From Strongylocentrotus droebachiensis (lineage: Eukaryota; Echinodermata; Echinoidea; Camarodonta; Strongylocentrotidae), in NCBI GenBank assembly GCA_035222895.1, contig JAVYIG010000318.1, forward strand, positions 124,001 through 188,000: a DNA stretch of 64,000 bases, given 5' to 3'. The notes below the pieces were generated by a model. That model searched no databases, was not told the origin of the DNA, and saw nothing but the letters and a program-made list of their open reading frames with translations. How positions within the stretch are numbered: the stretch's first letter is position 1; each line of letters starts with the position of its first letter. Positions 50,216 through 62,689 of the stretch are shown one piece after another. Made by a program: the position numbers and the translations under genes.

Positions 50216-53200
50216 ATGAATGAACATCTTCGAATTTATCTCTTCCTCACCTTCATCGTTTTGAAGACATATGAGATGAGCGTGTCTACTAGTATTCAAA
50301 ACCAAGAAATCTTCCCGGTCGTCGGTGAGAATATAACACTTGCCTGCAACTTCAACCCTCCATCTACATATCGCCAAATGTCTTGGATTGGCAGGAATGA
50401 CAATATCCTAGCTACATGTCAAGGGGTGGGATGCAGAAAGGAGAAAATTGTCGCGGATATGTCTAAATACAATTTGAGGGCAGATTCTTCCAGCGGAAAT
50501 CTAACTATTAGGGATTTAACAGTGGATGACAGCGGCAAATATCGGTGCATAGTACTCACATATTCTGATTCAGCTACTAATGAAACTGTACTGAAGGTAC
50601 TTTTATCAGGTAATGTACTTTATCAGGTGATGTATTATAATATTATTTTGGATAGCTTAATCCGGCTATGATGTGTTCGAAATAACATATAAATGATTCA
50701 TCACTCATTCATCAACTCAATGAAACATTCGAACATTTAAATAAAACAGTCATGCGGGTGTAGCGTCATCAATAACTATAGTACGTTAATTCTTAATATA
50801 TTACTATTAGGATATTATGGAATAGATTAACACTATAATAAGGAAAGCCCCTTCACTAGAAAACGTTAAACCAAGACTGAAAACTCACTTGTGCATGTAG
50901 TCTCTACAGTATTAGCACATTATTTACGAGCTCTTGCATCGCAGTAGAATATATCAACGTAGTTATTGCGCTTTACAAATGAATATATTATATTATTATT
51001 ATTATGTCGAGTTCGTTTCGTGACTGAAAATAAACCAAACAATTGTATTATACAAAAGGTATTGATATTATGGTATTTGTGTTATATTTATGTGCAAAAC
51101 CAGACACCCAGCTTGAAAAAAAATATATTCCACTGGTAAATATGTCCATACATGTACACTTTGCTTAATTTCCAGCCACGCCTAGATTTTTATACATCAC
51201 CGACGATCGGTCTGAGGATGGATACATGAATGGAGCATCACTGAGCATCACATCTGGACAAACCCACAACCTAACATGCTCAGTCCGAGAAGTGAGACCA
51301 CCTGCAGAACTGGAGTGGCAAGTTCCTGAAGAAGTACAGGTTCAACTGGAAGATCAGTATAATGCTGTTGATGGTGACGCGTACACTTCTCAAAGAGTTG
51401 TATCTGTAACTCCCTCGAGAGAGGATGATGGAAAGATTTTCCGCTGTATGGCTTCGCATCGGGAGCTGAATAATGAGCTTCAATCAACCATCCGTCTAGA
51501 TGTTCAAGGTGATTATTGATATCACTCAAGACAGGTATATTTGCGTCCGACTCGTCTTGTTGAGTGAATAAACATCAGAACGTAAACATCAGAACGTAAT
51601 ATATTATAATTCTGAATATTATATACGATATATTCTAAAAATTCCGAATTACTCAAATTGCTTTCACGAATGTCACTTCTAAACATCTTGATAACAGACG
51701 CACGTACCTGTTATGACTGCTGATAAAGCATAATTCGATGATTATTCCACTACTTTATTTCCAATCAGTCTCCCCCTCTCTCCATACCATAGAAAGTAAT
51801 AACTTGAAGCAATCTCATATTGTTCCGTTTAGTCTCATTTCACAACGCCCTCTATCGTCAGAGTCAGCAGCCTAACATGTTAGCCTATGGAATTTACCCA
51901 AAAAAAAAATCGTTAAAAATTAATTTTTTTGTTTAAACGAAAAGCACATCCACCCTGACGTACGTTATCACTAGCTCTTTCATTGGAACCATCAAGTCCC
52001 ATTGACTTTTGAAAGTTCACCCACCGTAATTTGATCAAAATAGGTTGCAAGCTCGTCGTTGCCTATAATACACATGTGAAACGAGTCGAACTTTGGACTC
52101 AGTTTGCCAAGCGATTTTAAGATTATAGGTCAAGCACACGAATGATAAGAAGCATGAATTATCATAGATCACTTCTGCTTGGTTCATTATGTCCATTTCA
52201 TCCAACCCCCACCGTCATTTTTCCATTTAGTAAAAGCAAACATTTTGCCGAGGTAAGCAAAAACATGTATATTCATGAACGGTCAGACAATACAGTCTTT
52301 TAGTACGTAACGTATAGTGAGTGAGAATGGGCGATGATCCGTCCAGGAGGTAGAGGTCAGGGGTTTGTGCTGGCAATGCTCCAGCGAGCGAAAATGAGAC
52401 AACCGGAGCAATATGTATGTGTTTGCCAATTTCGTGGTTTTTCTTTTTCTCCTCTCATTTAGTTCCGCCAACAAACCTACGGCTCACCGCATCTGACCCA
52501 ATCACTATCGACGAAGCAGGAACAAGAAGTGTCATTGTCTTTGAAGACTCGGCAACATCATTCACCTGCAAGAGTGTAGGATCTCGCCCTAAGGCTGTCA
52601 TATCATGGATCATTGGTTCGGATGACGACCTGGGTAGCACGACCTCTACGTCAACCATAAATCAGGCCGACCAAGGTTTACGAGACACGGAGTCTAATCT
52701 CCAGTTGATTCCGAAAAGGGGGCATCACACTCAACTTCTCCGATGTGTGGCCCATGCTGGTATGAACAACAATAACAAAGGAGTGAGGGTTGTCGTCTAT
52801 GGTGAGTATTCGTACTTGGTATTTACGATACGTCATCTTCTCGTTTCCACAACAGAAGACCAAATGCGGTTAGGGACAAACTGCTAAACACTTGGACATT
52901 GATATATAGCAGATGCACATATTTTAACATTTAGAATAAATGGGTGTACTCATACCAAGGTTCGACTATTCTGCATTAATGTATTTCAATGGAGTATCAA
53001 TTCAGGACATTCCTAAGTGACAAACCTTACTGATAGCTAAAGAAAAATTAATATTGACATCAACATTATTCATTTATTGTGTCCGAATATTAGTTACAAG
53101 TAATACATAGGCTGTTGCTGCTCATGATATCGGAATAACCAATTTGTTTTTATCGGTTTTATGTTATATGCAAGTCACTGTGGCTTAAAATCTAAAAAAA

Positions 53201-56200
53201 TATAATGACATATGAATTACACTTTAATTTCAAAGGACCACCGGACCCTCCCTACCTAAATGGAACGGAAGGATTGGAAGATGGGGTGTCATCAAATGTT
53301 ACTTGCACATCGAACAACGGCTACCCAACACCAACTTTCCAATGGTACCTTGGATCAAAAAACGTCACCAAAGATTGTAACACGCAGTCTGAGAGGAATA
53401 TACATCATCGAATGGATGCCAATAGTGTTTTCAATTTCACACCGACATTACATGATCATGGGGAACGACTTGTCTGTCAGGTTTTTCAACGAACTGCTCA
53501 ATCAGTGAAGTCTTCGAGGATTACTGCGGTTCTTAATGTTCTCTGTAAGTCTCCTTTACTTACTGTCTCCCCTAAAAGTCATAGTGCACATTTTATTCTG
53601 AGGTACTATTTCTTCTGATTTTGTTTCTCAAAAAGTTAACTGAATGATGAACAGTAGCTAACGGTTGTATATTCCATTTATAAACCATGAACTCTCGTCC
53701 AAAAAAATATTTGTGTAATACTACAGAGTGAAGTATTAGAATCATTGCTTACATGTAGACTTTGTGTGTCATTTTGGAACCACCAACATGACGTTCCATA
53801 ACGTTGGTGAGGGCTACGAGAAATTTGTTCATTTTTTTCTTTTCTGCCATTCTTTTATTAAACTTTAGAAAGCCTTCGCATTTGCCTTTCTTTTTGTTTC
53901 TATAATCGTTCTAATGCATTTATTTTTCCTTCTGAATCCAGATCCTCCCGTAATTGAAAGCTTCTTTGTTCGACGGATACCCATTGGCCAGCGAGGCGTC
54001 AATGCCATCTTTACCTGCACATCCGATGGAAGACCCCCTGTTTCTATAGCCTGGTTCTGTAATGACACGAAAGTTACTAACGGCACCCGCCATCAGATTT
54101 ACCACAGTCTTCTACAAGAATATACCTCGATGTCGAGTATTCTGACTATTTCTCATATTTCGGCAGAAGACGATGGCAACTATACATGTTTGACCGAGAC
54201 AAGGCTTGGAAACGACAGTGCAACTATAATATTTGTATATTCTGGTAAGTATTTACTATCAGACCAAGGTGCATATATGTATAAGGATCAACTATATTAT
54301 TGAAGAGATGGTTACGAGTCATCCCACAATGATCCGGTGAAAATTGCGTTTGGCTTGACTTTGCCAAGGATTTGTCGTAAATATAATGAAAGCAATTCGG
54401 TTAAACAATGGGTACAGGCACTGGCGTACCTATGGGGGGGGGGGGGGGGCAGGGGGGGCAGAGTGCCCCCCCTGACGGGCTCCAGGCGAAACAAAAAAAG
54501 GGGAAAGAAAAGAAAAGAAAGGAAAGGAAAGAAAAAGAAAAAAAGAAAAGGGAAGAAAAAAAGGAAAAAAAGAGAAAAAAAGAAAAAGGAAAGAAAAAAG
54601 GAAGAAGAAGAGAAAAGGAAGAAAAAGTGAAAAGAAAAGGAAAGGAAAAAAATGGGGAAATAAAAAAAAAAAGACCATGGCCGTACGCACCAGGGGGGGG
54701 GGGGGGGGGGCAGTTGACCCCAGATATTTTGAAAACGTACAGTTTTTTTCCTGAAAATGTAGTGTAGGCCTATACCAAATCCTTCAATTCTACTTTTGAA
54801 AATGCAAAAGTACCCTCATGACCAGTTCGGTCGCTCGAACTCTCTTCACTCCTTTTGCTTTTGAGATTCTTCGAAAACTTTTAACGCATCTTTCCCCCTC
54901 CTCCACCAGAAAAATATTCCGCATACGGCCCTGAAAAATTAAGACAAATGAAAATAGGAAAATATAAGTGATATAACAAATTCGAAACTCTTCGCTGGCG
55001 CGAACTGCTTGCTAGCCTATTTTGTATTAAATGTTTTCACTTGCTTGTCCCCCTGAAAAAAGAAAAGGATTAGCATTGCCTAGAATACAATTGTGCCTGC
55101 CCCGACGGGCCCCGACCTGCAACCATGGCAACAATAACACACAGTGTATGTACCAAATGTTACTAAAAGAGAGTAATTCATTTTTCTCGCTCGCTACACT
55201 TTCTCGCGAATAAAATGAATAGATATTGCTTTGGAAATAATTGTGCCCACCCTTGACCTGCAACAGTATCATTAAAAATGGAAGAGTTTTTTCGCCCTCT
55301 CGCCAAAAAGGAATTGAATCGCGTTAAACGCAATTGCGTCCATCCTGACCTGCACCAATAAAAACAAGTTTATTTATTAATTTCTATTAAAAGAGATTTT
55401 TTTTTTTTTGCTTGCTCGCTATGCTCGCTCGCCAAAATGGAATTGACACCGCTAACGTGCCCGCCCCAACCTGCAACAACCAGTTAATAATTATGTATAC
55501 CAAACGTTATTCAAAGAAGTTTTGGTGTGCTCGTGCTCGCCAAAACGGAATTAACATCACCTTAGACATGATTGTGTAAGCCCTGCCCTGCAACAAAAAA
55601 ATCTGAAATTTATGAACCAATTATCATTACAAAAATTTTGCTCGCTCGCTACGCTCGCTCGCCAAAATAGAAATAACACCGCTTTTAATAATCACGTCCC
55701 TGACATGGAACAATGAACCCAAGTTTATGTACCATATTTTCCATATAAAAGAGAAGTGATTTTTTTGCTCGCTCGCTACGCTCGCTCGCCAAAATAGAAA
55801 TAACACCGCTTTTAATAATCACGTCCCTGACATGGAACAATGAACCCAAGTTTTATGTACCATATTTTCCCTATAAAAGAGAAGTGATTTTTTTCGCTCG
55901 CTCGCTACGCTCGCGAGCTCGTGGAATTATGTGCCCACCACTAACCTGCTACAATATCATTAAAAAGAGAAATGTAGGGGGTTGCCTGCCCGCCAAAATG
56001 GGATTGACATTGCCTTAAACACGATTGTGCCCGCCCCCGACCTGCAACAATGAAACAAATTTTATATAGCAATTCATTGAGAGAAAGATGTATTTTGGCT
56101 CGCTAGCTAAAATGGGTATAAAATCACCCTAAACACAATATTGTTCCCGCGCCCTGCATGGGACAATTGAGCCAAGTTTAAGTGGCAATTATTAAAAAAG

Positions 56201-57006
56201 AAGTGATTTTTTTCTTGCTCGCTACGCTCCTTTGCAAAAAATGGAATTAACGTCGCTAACAAGTGAATGTTCCCACCCCCAACTTGCAACAATACCAGTT
56301 TATATACCAAACGTTACTTAAAGATTTTTTTTTGCTCGCTCGCTCGCCAGAAGTGAAAATTAGCATCGCCTTTTTTGTTTGTTTCGGTCGCTTGCCCCCC
56401 CCCTGATGGAGTACCCCAGGTACGCCACTGGGTACAGGGTAAGGGTTAGGGTTACGTTTATATACAACGTTTGGGTTAAAATGTACAGTTCGGATAGAGG
56501 AACGAAATTGGCCAGGGGGAAATTGCCGCCGGAGCATGTATTTATTTATTTATTTATTTATTTATTTATTCCGTTTTATTTTAACAGGGTAGCCCCGTCA
56601 GTAATCAAAGTACTGTTTTCCAGGTGGCCCTGTACATAAATGAACATATATGAAGAAACAAACTACTTGAACAATATAAACATCATGGAAAACATCATTA
56701 CATAGCAACATATAACAGAAAGTGAGTAAAGAGTAAGAGTGAATAATGAAACAAAGCCGTAGTAAGAATGATACATTTCAATGAGCAATTTACGATTTCA
56801 TACCACAAACTAAATGAATTGATTGGATACTTGTTGATTGTTTTAGTTCTTTAAGATTACCCCTTACAGCATTAATTTCCACCATTTGAAATAAACTTAC
56901 AGGGAGCCCAGGTCCACCTTATTGGTTCATCGTCGATCAAAACAAGACGACATCATCTACTTTCTTCGTTGCTTGGCAACCTGGTATCACTGATGGGTGC
57001 CAGTGA
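50216..57006 (+). CDS. Gene H (type 2): secreted five-Ig protein, last intron split by transposons
   Basis: Exons: 50216-50609 (signal peptide and Ig1), 51176-51508 (Ig2), 52463-52801 (Ig3), 53236-53544 (Ig4), 53942-54244 (Ig5), 56903-57006 (FN3 start, TGA). They give 594 codons including the stop, all phase 1. In-frame ATGs also occur at 50162 and 50198; 50216 is preferred because it aligns with D and F and directly precedes the hydrophobic stretch (IYLFLTFIV). The last intron is 2.7 kb because a 2.0-kb hAT-like element and a LINE tail inserted in it. FN3 ends after about 34 residues. Predicted secreted; ligand unknown. Confidence 0.75.
50820..51004 (+). mobile_element. 3' end of a LINE in an intron of gene H
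   Basis: A short plus-strand frame reads SLENVKPRLKTHLCM then stop, typical of the extreme C-terminus of CR1/L2-like LINE polymerases. It is followed by about 100 bases of UTR-like sequence (GCGCTTTACAAATGAATATA) and an ATT repeat. Confidence 0.6.
54419..56430. mobile_element. Non-autonomous hAT-like DNA transposon, 2.0 kb, perfect 8-bp target duplication
   Basis: Ends are CACTGGCGTACCT (left) and the complement of CAGTGGCGTACCT (right), flanked by identical 8-bp repeats GGTACAGG at 54411-54418 and 56431-56438. Inside are a purine-rich A/G tract (about 54490-54670), poly-G runs, and several diverged units containing GCTCGCTACGCTCGCTCGCC at about 55420-56350. No transposase. The perfect duplication suggests a younger insertion than the element at 14950. 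Confidence 0.88.
55400..56350. repeat. Irregular minisatellite with GCTCGCTACGCTCGCTCGCC core
   Basis: Units of roughly 100-130 bp recur with the core motif, followed by CAAAA(T/A)GGAATT and a CCTGCAACAAT-like segment. Two adjacent units near 55680-55900 are almost identical over about 115 bp. The repeat lies inside the hAT-like element. Confidence 0.75.
56538..56720 (-). mobile_element. CR1/L2-like retroposon 3' end with TTTA tail
   Basis: On the minus strand it reads GGGCTACCCTGTTAAAATAA into an AATA repeat (the TTTA run at 56538-56571), as in 3' ends of CR1-like elements. It sits just downstream of the hAT-like element in the last intron of H. Confidence 0.5.
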
Positions 57007-58840
57007 GATTTCACCTGCAACACTGTCTAAAGGATACCGAAATATGTTACGATGGTTCTCCTATTGGTCATTTTTTTAAATAAGCAATTTATGGTGCTGA
57101 TTTGAAGGAATAACGTGTAGATTTGAGTGTCCATTGAAGATAGTTATTTGTATAGAAGTTTACAATATCGGTAACATTAAAAAGATTAATGTTGCCCTCA
57201 CGATGTTATTTCATATCTTTATGCTACAAACTATCAATGATTCATCTTACCTGTCATCAATTAAGTAGTGATTGTAGACCTTTACCTGATTTCAAAAGAT
57301 ACATCTGTGATAATGCCATGATATACTTTGTATGTCTAGCAAATATATGTTATTAATGGGCAATATGTATGATGATCCTTTGAATTCACAGAGAAATGAA
57401 AATAAGTTGAAATAATGACCTAGGTTTGACATGGTTCTTTAAATATTGATGCAAACATTGTTGATTTGTGTTTCGTCCAATGAATCTATGCATTTTAATG
57501 GTATTAGCTGTGCTGTTATTATTTAGTCCTTTGTATAGACCTTTGTTATATAAATATACGTCACTTGAATGTGATTTGAACAGATGCATTATACACTGCG
57601 TTTTCAGTACAGTGAAAATTGTGCAGTCACTTTAAGTTGTTCTTCAGTAGGTATAAGGTACAAGTACCTTTGAAAAACTGAAATGCATGACGTCTAGCAA
57701 AATATGCAACTGTTGGGCGGTGTCTAAATATAATTCCTTAAATTTTTAACACTACATAATTCGATAGTGCTTTGACCCCCTCTCCCTCCAATATGCGCGG
57801 ATTTTTTTCGTTAAATACTCTGTAATTCTATGATAGAAACTGTACCAATGAAAATCATTTGTCATTATTCACCTGTATACAAATTAGGAATGTAACATAT
57901 ATTTTTGTTTATATTAGTGTCCTCGTCTAGATAAAAAAATCACCAAGCGTTTGCCTTGAGTCTACATGTTTTAAGAATTCATTAAGTCCACTCCTACACA
58001 AATATTTTCCAAATATTGCATTGTGCAGATTTATGTTTTTACTTCATGTAAATATGCTCGAAAAGAAGGATGCGCATATCCTTTGGTAATTATGATACGT
58101 TCTCGTAATGGCACGTTGCATTGAATGCACATTTAAACTCAAACGAAATGATTTACCCTTCATGGATATATTGAATTTTAAATTTGTATACAGCCTATCA
58201 TTGCCAAGGAACCAAATCCAAGATTTTCTAAACTCAAATATTATCGATCTGGTGAATTGAAACTTCAACTTTAATATATGTTTAGATTTACAGTAGGCTT
58301 GAAGTTGCACCATGTGAGAGGGGAGGATTGGGGAGTTCTGATTAGGACTGAGTTAGTACTGAATATGATTGTTGGTAGTCTCTCTTGACCTTGAGCTTAA
58401 CGTTCTAAAAGGACTATAGTGCCAGTCGTAAGGAGAGGATGGGTGGTATGAGGGGCTCGACGTTTCGAACAGGTTGACTATCCGTCGTCATCAGCTACGT
58501 TTAGATTGTTATTAATTAACAATATTGTATAGTTGTATTAATTATTATGAAATAGCTTTCAATATGTCTAGTGCTGATACTTATTTTTGTTAATACCTAC
58601 TACACATTTTAAGTCACTGTTTCACATATCTTTGTAATTTTTCCTGAGGTTAAATTAATAATTAGTTAAATGTGTTATGAGAGTATTATGAAAGTATTTT
58701 GAGAAAAAATGGAAATGAAAAATAGATTATTATAACAGTTTTGGTATCATGCGCAGCATATATTGGTTGCTACAATTACATTAAAATCCTTAGGAAAACT
58801 CCTCAAATGGATGTTCTTTTGTCACAGTGGCTGAAGAGAA
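57007..58840. other. Spacer after gene H
   Basis: 57100-57780 resembles the spacer after D. The stretch from about 57800 to 58500 has no counterpart there and may be an insertion; it has an unrecognised 89-codon minus-strand frame (58044-58313). No gene assigned. Confidence 0.4.
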
Positions 58841-58950
58841 AGAGCGCCCCTCTTGTTTAAACATTGACAACATGCATACTGTCATGTTACGTCGATGGTT
58901 TGGTAAATATTGTGAAACTGAAACGGTGTCAAAATGACAAACATATATTT
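58841..58950 (+). promoter_or_regulatory. Putative type 1 promoter block of gene I
   Basis: Starts AGAGCGCCCCTCTTG and contains GAAACTGAAAC at 58914-58924, which fits the GAAANNGAAA consensus of IRF/ISRE sites exactly. The TATAAAT of E and G is altered here (GTTAAAG). Confidence 0.5.
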
Positions 58951-59119
58951 GTTTTACTTCTAACGTTAAAGATCACCGATTCCTTCAAAGTATGGACTAT
59001 TCGTTAAAAAGCGACAACTGTTTACGTACTGTCTGCTTGCGTTAACAGAACATCGATCGTGTGTGGTATGAGCTCGTCAAAAACTTTTCCGAATGGCAAG
59101 ATTCAACTATTAAAAAAGA

Positions 59120-60201
59120 ATGTCGACTTGTGCAGATTTTCTTCTTTGTCTCGCCATTATCATCTCCAAATCTGGTGAGTTTTATTTCATGTTAACTTCA
59201 TAAAAGTTGTTCGTACTTAGCCCAGATGGAGACTTTGGGAGAGGTAACAATGTAATGAAATAGATATACCAACCAATCGTCGTTGGGTCCATGATCTTCA
59301 CATTTTTTCCAAAATTATCGAAGCACGATGATTGTATATCAGATCACAGGCAAGAAACCTATTCGTATTTTCAAGTTTTTCAAATTTCAAGTATAAAAAA
59401 AACTGTTCCAACTCCCATTCATGTGGTACTTCTCAATTAGACATTGCTTTTCAAAAGTTAAATACTCTACTGAGAACATTTGGGTACTGTTTTTCAACGT
59501 TAGTGTGTTTAACAGAGTATGTTTTTGATCAGTGGCGTAGATATAGGAGGCGGCACGGAAGGGCACGCCCCGATCCAGCGGTGAAAACAAAAGAAAGAAA
59601 GGGCGATAATAGAGAGGAAGAGAAAAGGAGATAGGAAAAAGGACGATACAATAAAGACATTTCCTGCAACTACCTCATGATCGATTGTCTTTAAAATTTG
59701 CATTTAATTGGCACGATCCCCCGCCCCCTCCCTCCCCAATGTTCCAGTTCTCCTTCAGTGGTTGTGTGCTTACTCGATGTATGCGATTAGCAATACCTTC
59801 AGCTTCTTTCCCTTGAACTTATTTTGATTTCACCCATGCAGGATACCATGCATTTGAAGTGTCGATTCAGACAGACCATTCGCTACCAGTTATCGGGGAA
59901 GATTTTACAATGATCTGTACCTTTACGTCGCAAACCACGAATCGGATGGTCGTGTGGGAAAAGAGTAGTCTTCCTTATGCGCTGGCCACTCAGGACTGCC
60001 AGGAATATAATTCTTGTGTGCTAACTGTTCTTGACGAATGGAAATTCAGCTTGGTAGCAGACTGTTACAGTGTAAATCTTACAATAAAAAAACTCGAAAG
60101 AATTGATGGCGACAATTACAAATGCACAGTAAGAAACGAACTGGTATCTGAGACAGCGAATCCGGAATCAGCTAATTTGCAAGTGACGCCATTGTTTCCA
60201 G
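59120..60201 (+). CDS. Gene I (type 1): first two exons only
   Basis: Exons: 59120-59174 (signal peptide, MSTCADFLLCLAIIIS...) and 59842-60201 (Ig1, 120 codons, with both Ig cysteines and the extra Cys pair). Both are phase 1 with good splice sites. Ig2 should follow within about 500 bp, as in C, but the sequence from about 60600 onward is retroelement fossil and repeats, and no Ig2 appears before the window ends. The gene is either interrupted or has a greatly enlarged intron. Confidence 0.65.
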
Positions 60202-60599
60202 GTATATTATTTTGCATAATTAATTCAGCAAGTTAATTCCTTATCATTTATATGAGATTATATTGTTATCTTCTTGTACAAAAACAAATTACTATGGAAA
60301 GTTATAAGAAAAAAAGATAGTCTTTTATTATTATATTTTACACAAAAAAGGCGCGTAATTAAATTGAAATTTTATAGGAAGTATTCGATAAAACCGTCAA
60401 TGATTTGGTTTAACAAAATGTTGATGATTCGCAAGTTCGTATAGTAAAGGGAAATATAATAAATCAATTAATGATGTACAATGAAAGTTGTTTCTATGTA
60501 TTCGGCAACAAAACCATATTAAACGATAACACCTAAATATTGCTTGTAAAATAGTAACGTCAGTAAGAAATTTTATCGAACGAAGGGCGATATAAATGG

Positions 60600-61735
60600 T
60601 TTACATTCATCAGTGACATCACGAGTTCGCGGCGGCTTCTCTTCTGTGATGACCCTTAGCGGCATCTTGATAGAAAACAATAACATGCCGACACCCTTTG
60701 AGTCAGCCGCGCGGCTTCTTTCATGTACGCGTATCTATAAAAGGAATGTGCGCAATGTATGTTTCGAATTTATATATGGAATTATTTTAGCCGGGATATA
60801 TTGGTTCTCACGGTGTTGGCGTGAGAATCCTCATTCACCTTGCAGATTTTTTAGAGGATGGTCATAGACATTATTCGGTGGCAAATTAATTTATTGGACT
60901 TTATTGAGGAAACATTGTAGTCGACAACTATTATACTTCGATTCCACATTGGATTTACAGAAGGGAACATTTTAATACAACTTGGTTCTTCAGAGTAATT
61001 ATATACGGCGACGGGATTTTGAATTGTGTACATTTGGAGTCCATAACTGGTTAATTTTATATTAGCCACATAACTTTGTTAATTGTATCATCGCGTCGGG
61101 AATTATAATGCCGAAGGCTAAGCAGAAGTCCAGGTGGACAACTGTTGACCGAACTGGGTCCTCACGTCCACGGAGAACTGCGACTGCAACAGCTCCGCCT
61201 TCCCAGCCCGTATCAGAGCCTCTCGTCCAGGCACCGCAGCCGAACCCCGGAGTGGAGCAGCGGGGACCGGGTCCATCCGCAAGTGAGTACGATTTTAGGC
61301 CGTTGGTTTGCGCGGGTAATGATACATTAAACTCAATTGGAGGCCCTGAGCAGGCGCAGCAGGTGGGGCTGATGATCAATGACCCTCCCTTGTTGGCAAC
61401 TCCTCGGGAGCTGCTGGGGTCAGCTGTTCCTCGCGCATTGCGGGATAGAATCTGGAAAGGCGAGTTTGTTGATTTAGGGGCCTTGCTAAAAAATGTCCCC
61501 GTGCCAGACGGCAGCGCACCCACGGTTATTGCCCTGTCAGGGTCAACATTTTGGATCGGCCAGTAGCACGATTTATTTACATTCTTTCAGAAAAGGCGCG
61601 GCCACATCAGCCGCTAAGACCGGTTCTGACGCAGGGGAAATTGAGAACACCCCAATAAACAAAACACTAAAAAGTAACCTCTTTTGGGAGTGTATTTTAA
61701 GTGATTTTAAAGTATGGTGCCTTTTGAACTAAATT
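60600..61735 (+). mobile_element. DIRS-like (tyrosine-recombinase) retroelement fossil, broken
   Basis: Parts recognised: a Gag-like open frame at 61108-61566 (contains RIWKGEFVDLGALL, a motif seen in DIRS/Ngaro-type first ORFs) and a short piece resembling the end of a tyrosine recombinase (HSFRKGAATSAAKTG) at about 61586-61635. No polymerase region is visible in the window. It is a fragmentary, non-functional copy. The borders are approximate and no terminal repeats were defined. It lies in the place expected for the rest of gene I. Confidence 0.55.
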
Positions 61736-62082
61736 TAAACGTTATCGACACGTGCTTTCATTTAAACAAAAAAGGTACTCCTGTTCACGTTTTCATCTAA
61801 CCTAAAAACCACCAATTTATCACGCGACTGGAGTAACGTGATTCCACTTACCTCTGTAGGTCACGTGTTTATGACCAAATAACCACTTGATCAGGCAACG
61901 AGTTTTTTGTCTGTTAACCGATGGTGGTGATAAATAAGTAATTATTTGGTCTTGTAAGCACCTTAATCGATTGGTTTCACAGGTTATCCAAGGTTGATGG
62001 TAATAATCACGTTACTTACACCGGCTAATCGTCTTATTGTTCTGTCCGTGAATCTCTGGTTATATTAAATTAGTAATTCTGA

Positions 62083-62640
62083 GGTGTCTTACACACCTCT
62101 TTAAATGGTTTCAAAGTTACCGTAACTTTCTTGGTTATGATCACGTAGCTAAAACTGATTACTAATCTAAGCTGTGAATCCGTGATATTTAGGTGTAAAA
62201 AATTAGTAATTATTAGGTGTCTTAAAACACCTATTTAAATGATAGTCAAAGTTGCCAGCAGTTCCGCGGTGATGACGTCGTGACTCAAACGGATTATTAA
62301 TCTAAGCTGGGCATAAGTGACTTTTAGGTGTGAAAAATTAGTAATTATTAGGTGTCTTAAAACACCTTTTTAAATGGTTTCAAAGTTATCATAACTTTAT
62401 TGGTGATGATCACGTAGCTAAAACTGATTACTAATCTAAGCTGTGAATTCGTGATATTTAGGTGTGAAAAATTAGTAATTATTAGGTGTCTTAAAACACC
62501 TATGTAAATGGTAGTCAAAGTTGCCAGCAGTTCCGCGGTGATGATCTCGTGACTCAAACGGATTATTAATCTAAGCTGGGTATTCCGTGATTTCCAGGTG
62601 TGAAAAATGAGTTATTCTTGGGTGTCTTGATGGTTTCACG
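62083..62640. repeat. 134-bp tandem repeat with alternating A/B units
   Basis: Units begin at GGTGTCTTA near 62083, 62216, 62351, 62485 and (diverged) 62621. Odd units share GATCACGTAGCTAAAACTG; even units share CCAGCAGTTCCGCGGTGATG. The real period is thus a 268-bp dimer. Most units contain the near-palindrome GGTGTCTTAAAACACC. Confidence 0.85.
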
Positions 62641-62689
62641 GTTACCATTTAAGTTCCGTGGTGATAATCCCGTGTCTGTTGGCATATTT

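Noticed and set aside
54490-54690. Long open frames on both strands rich in Lys/Glu or Phe/Pro
   Set aside because: Artefacts of a purine-rich simple repeat inside the transposon.
58462-58494. Hammerhead-ribozyme-like core on the minus strand (CTGATGA ... CGAAAC)
   Set aside because: Both conserved boxes are present, but the bases that should form stem II (CGACGG against CTGTTC) do not pair. Probably a transposon segment.
59530-59740. Intact hAT-like element starting CAGTGGCG in the first intron of gene I
   Set aside because: The left end is clear, but no right end or second copy of the target site could be found, so at most a fragment.
62083-62640. CRISPR-like array
   Set aside because: Units are contiguous 134-bp repeats without unique spacers, in a eukaryotic genome.
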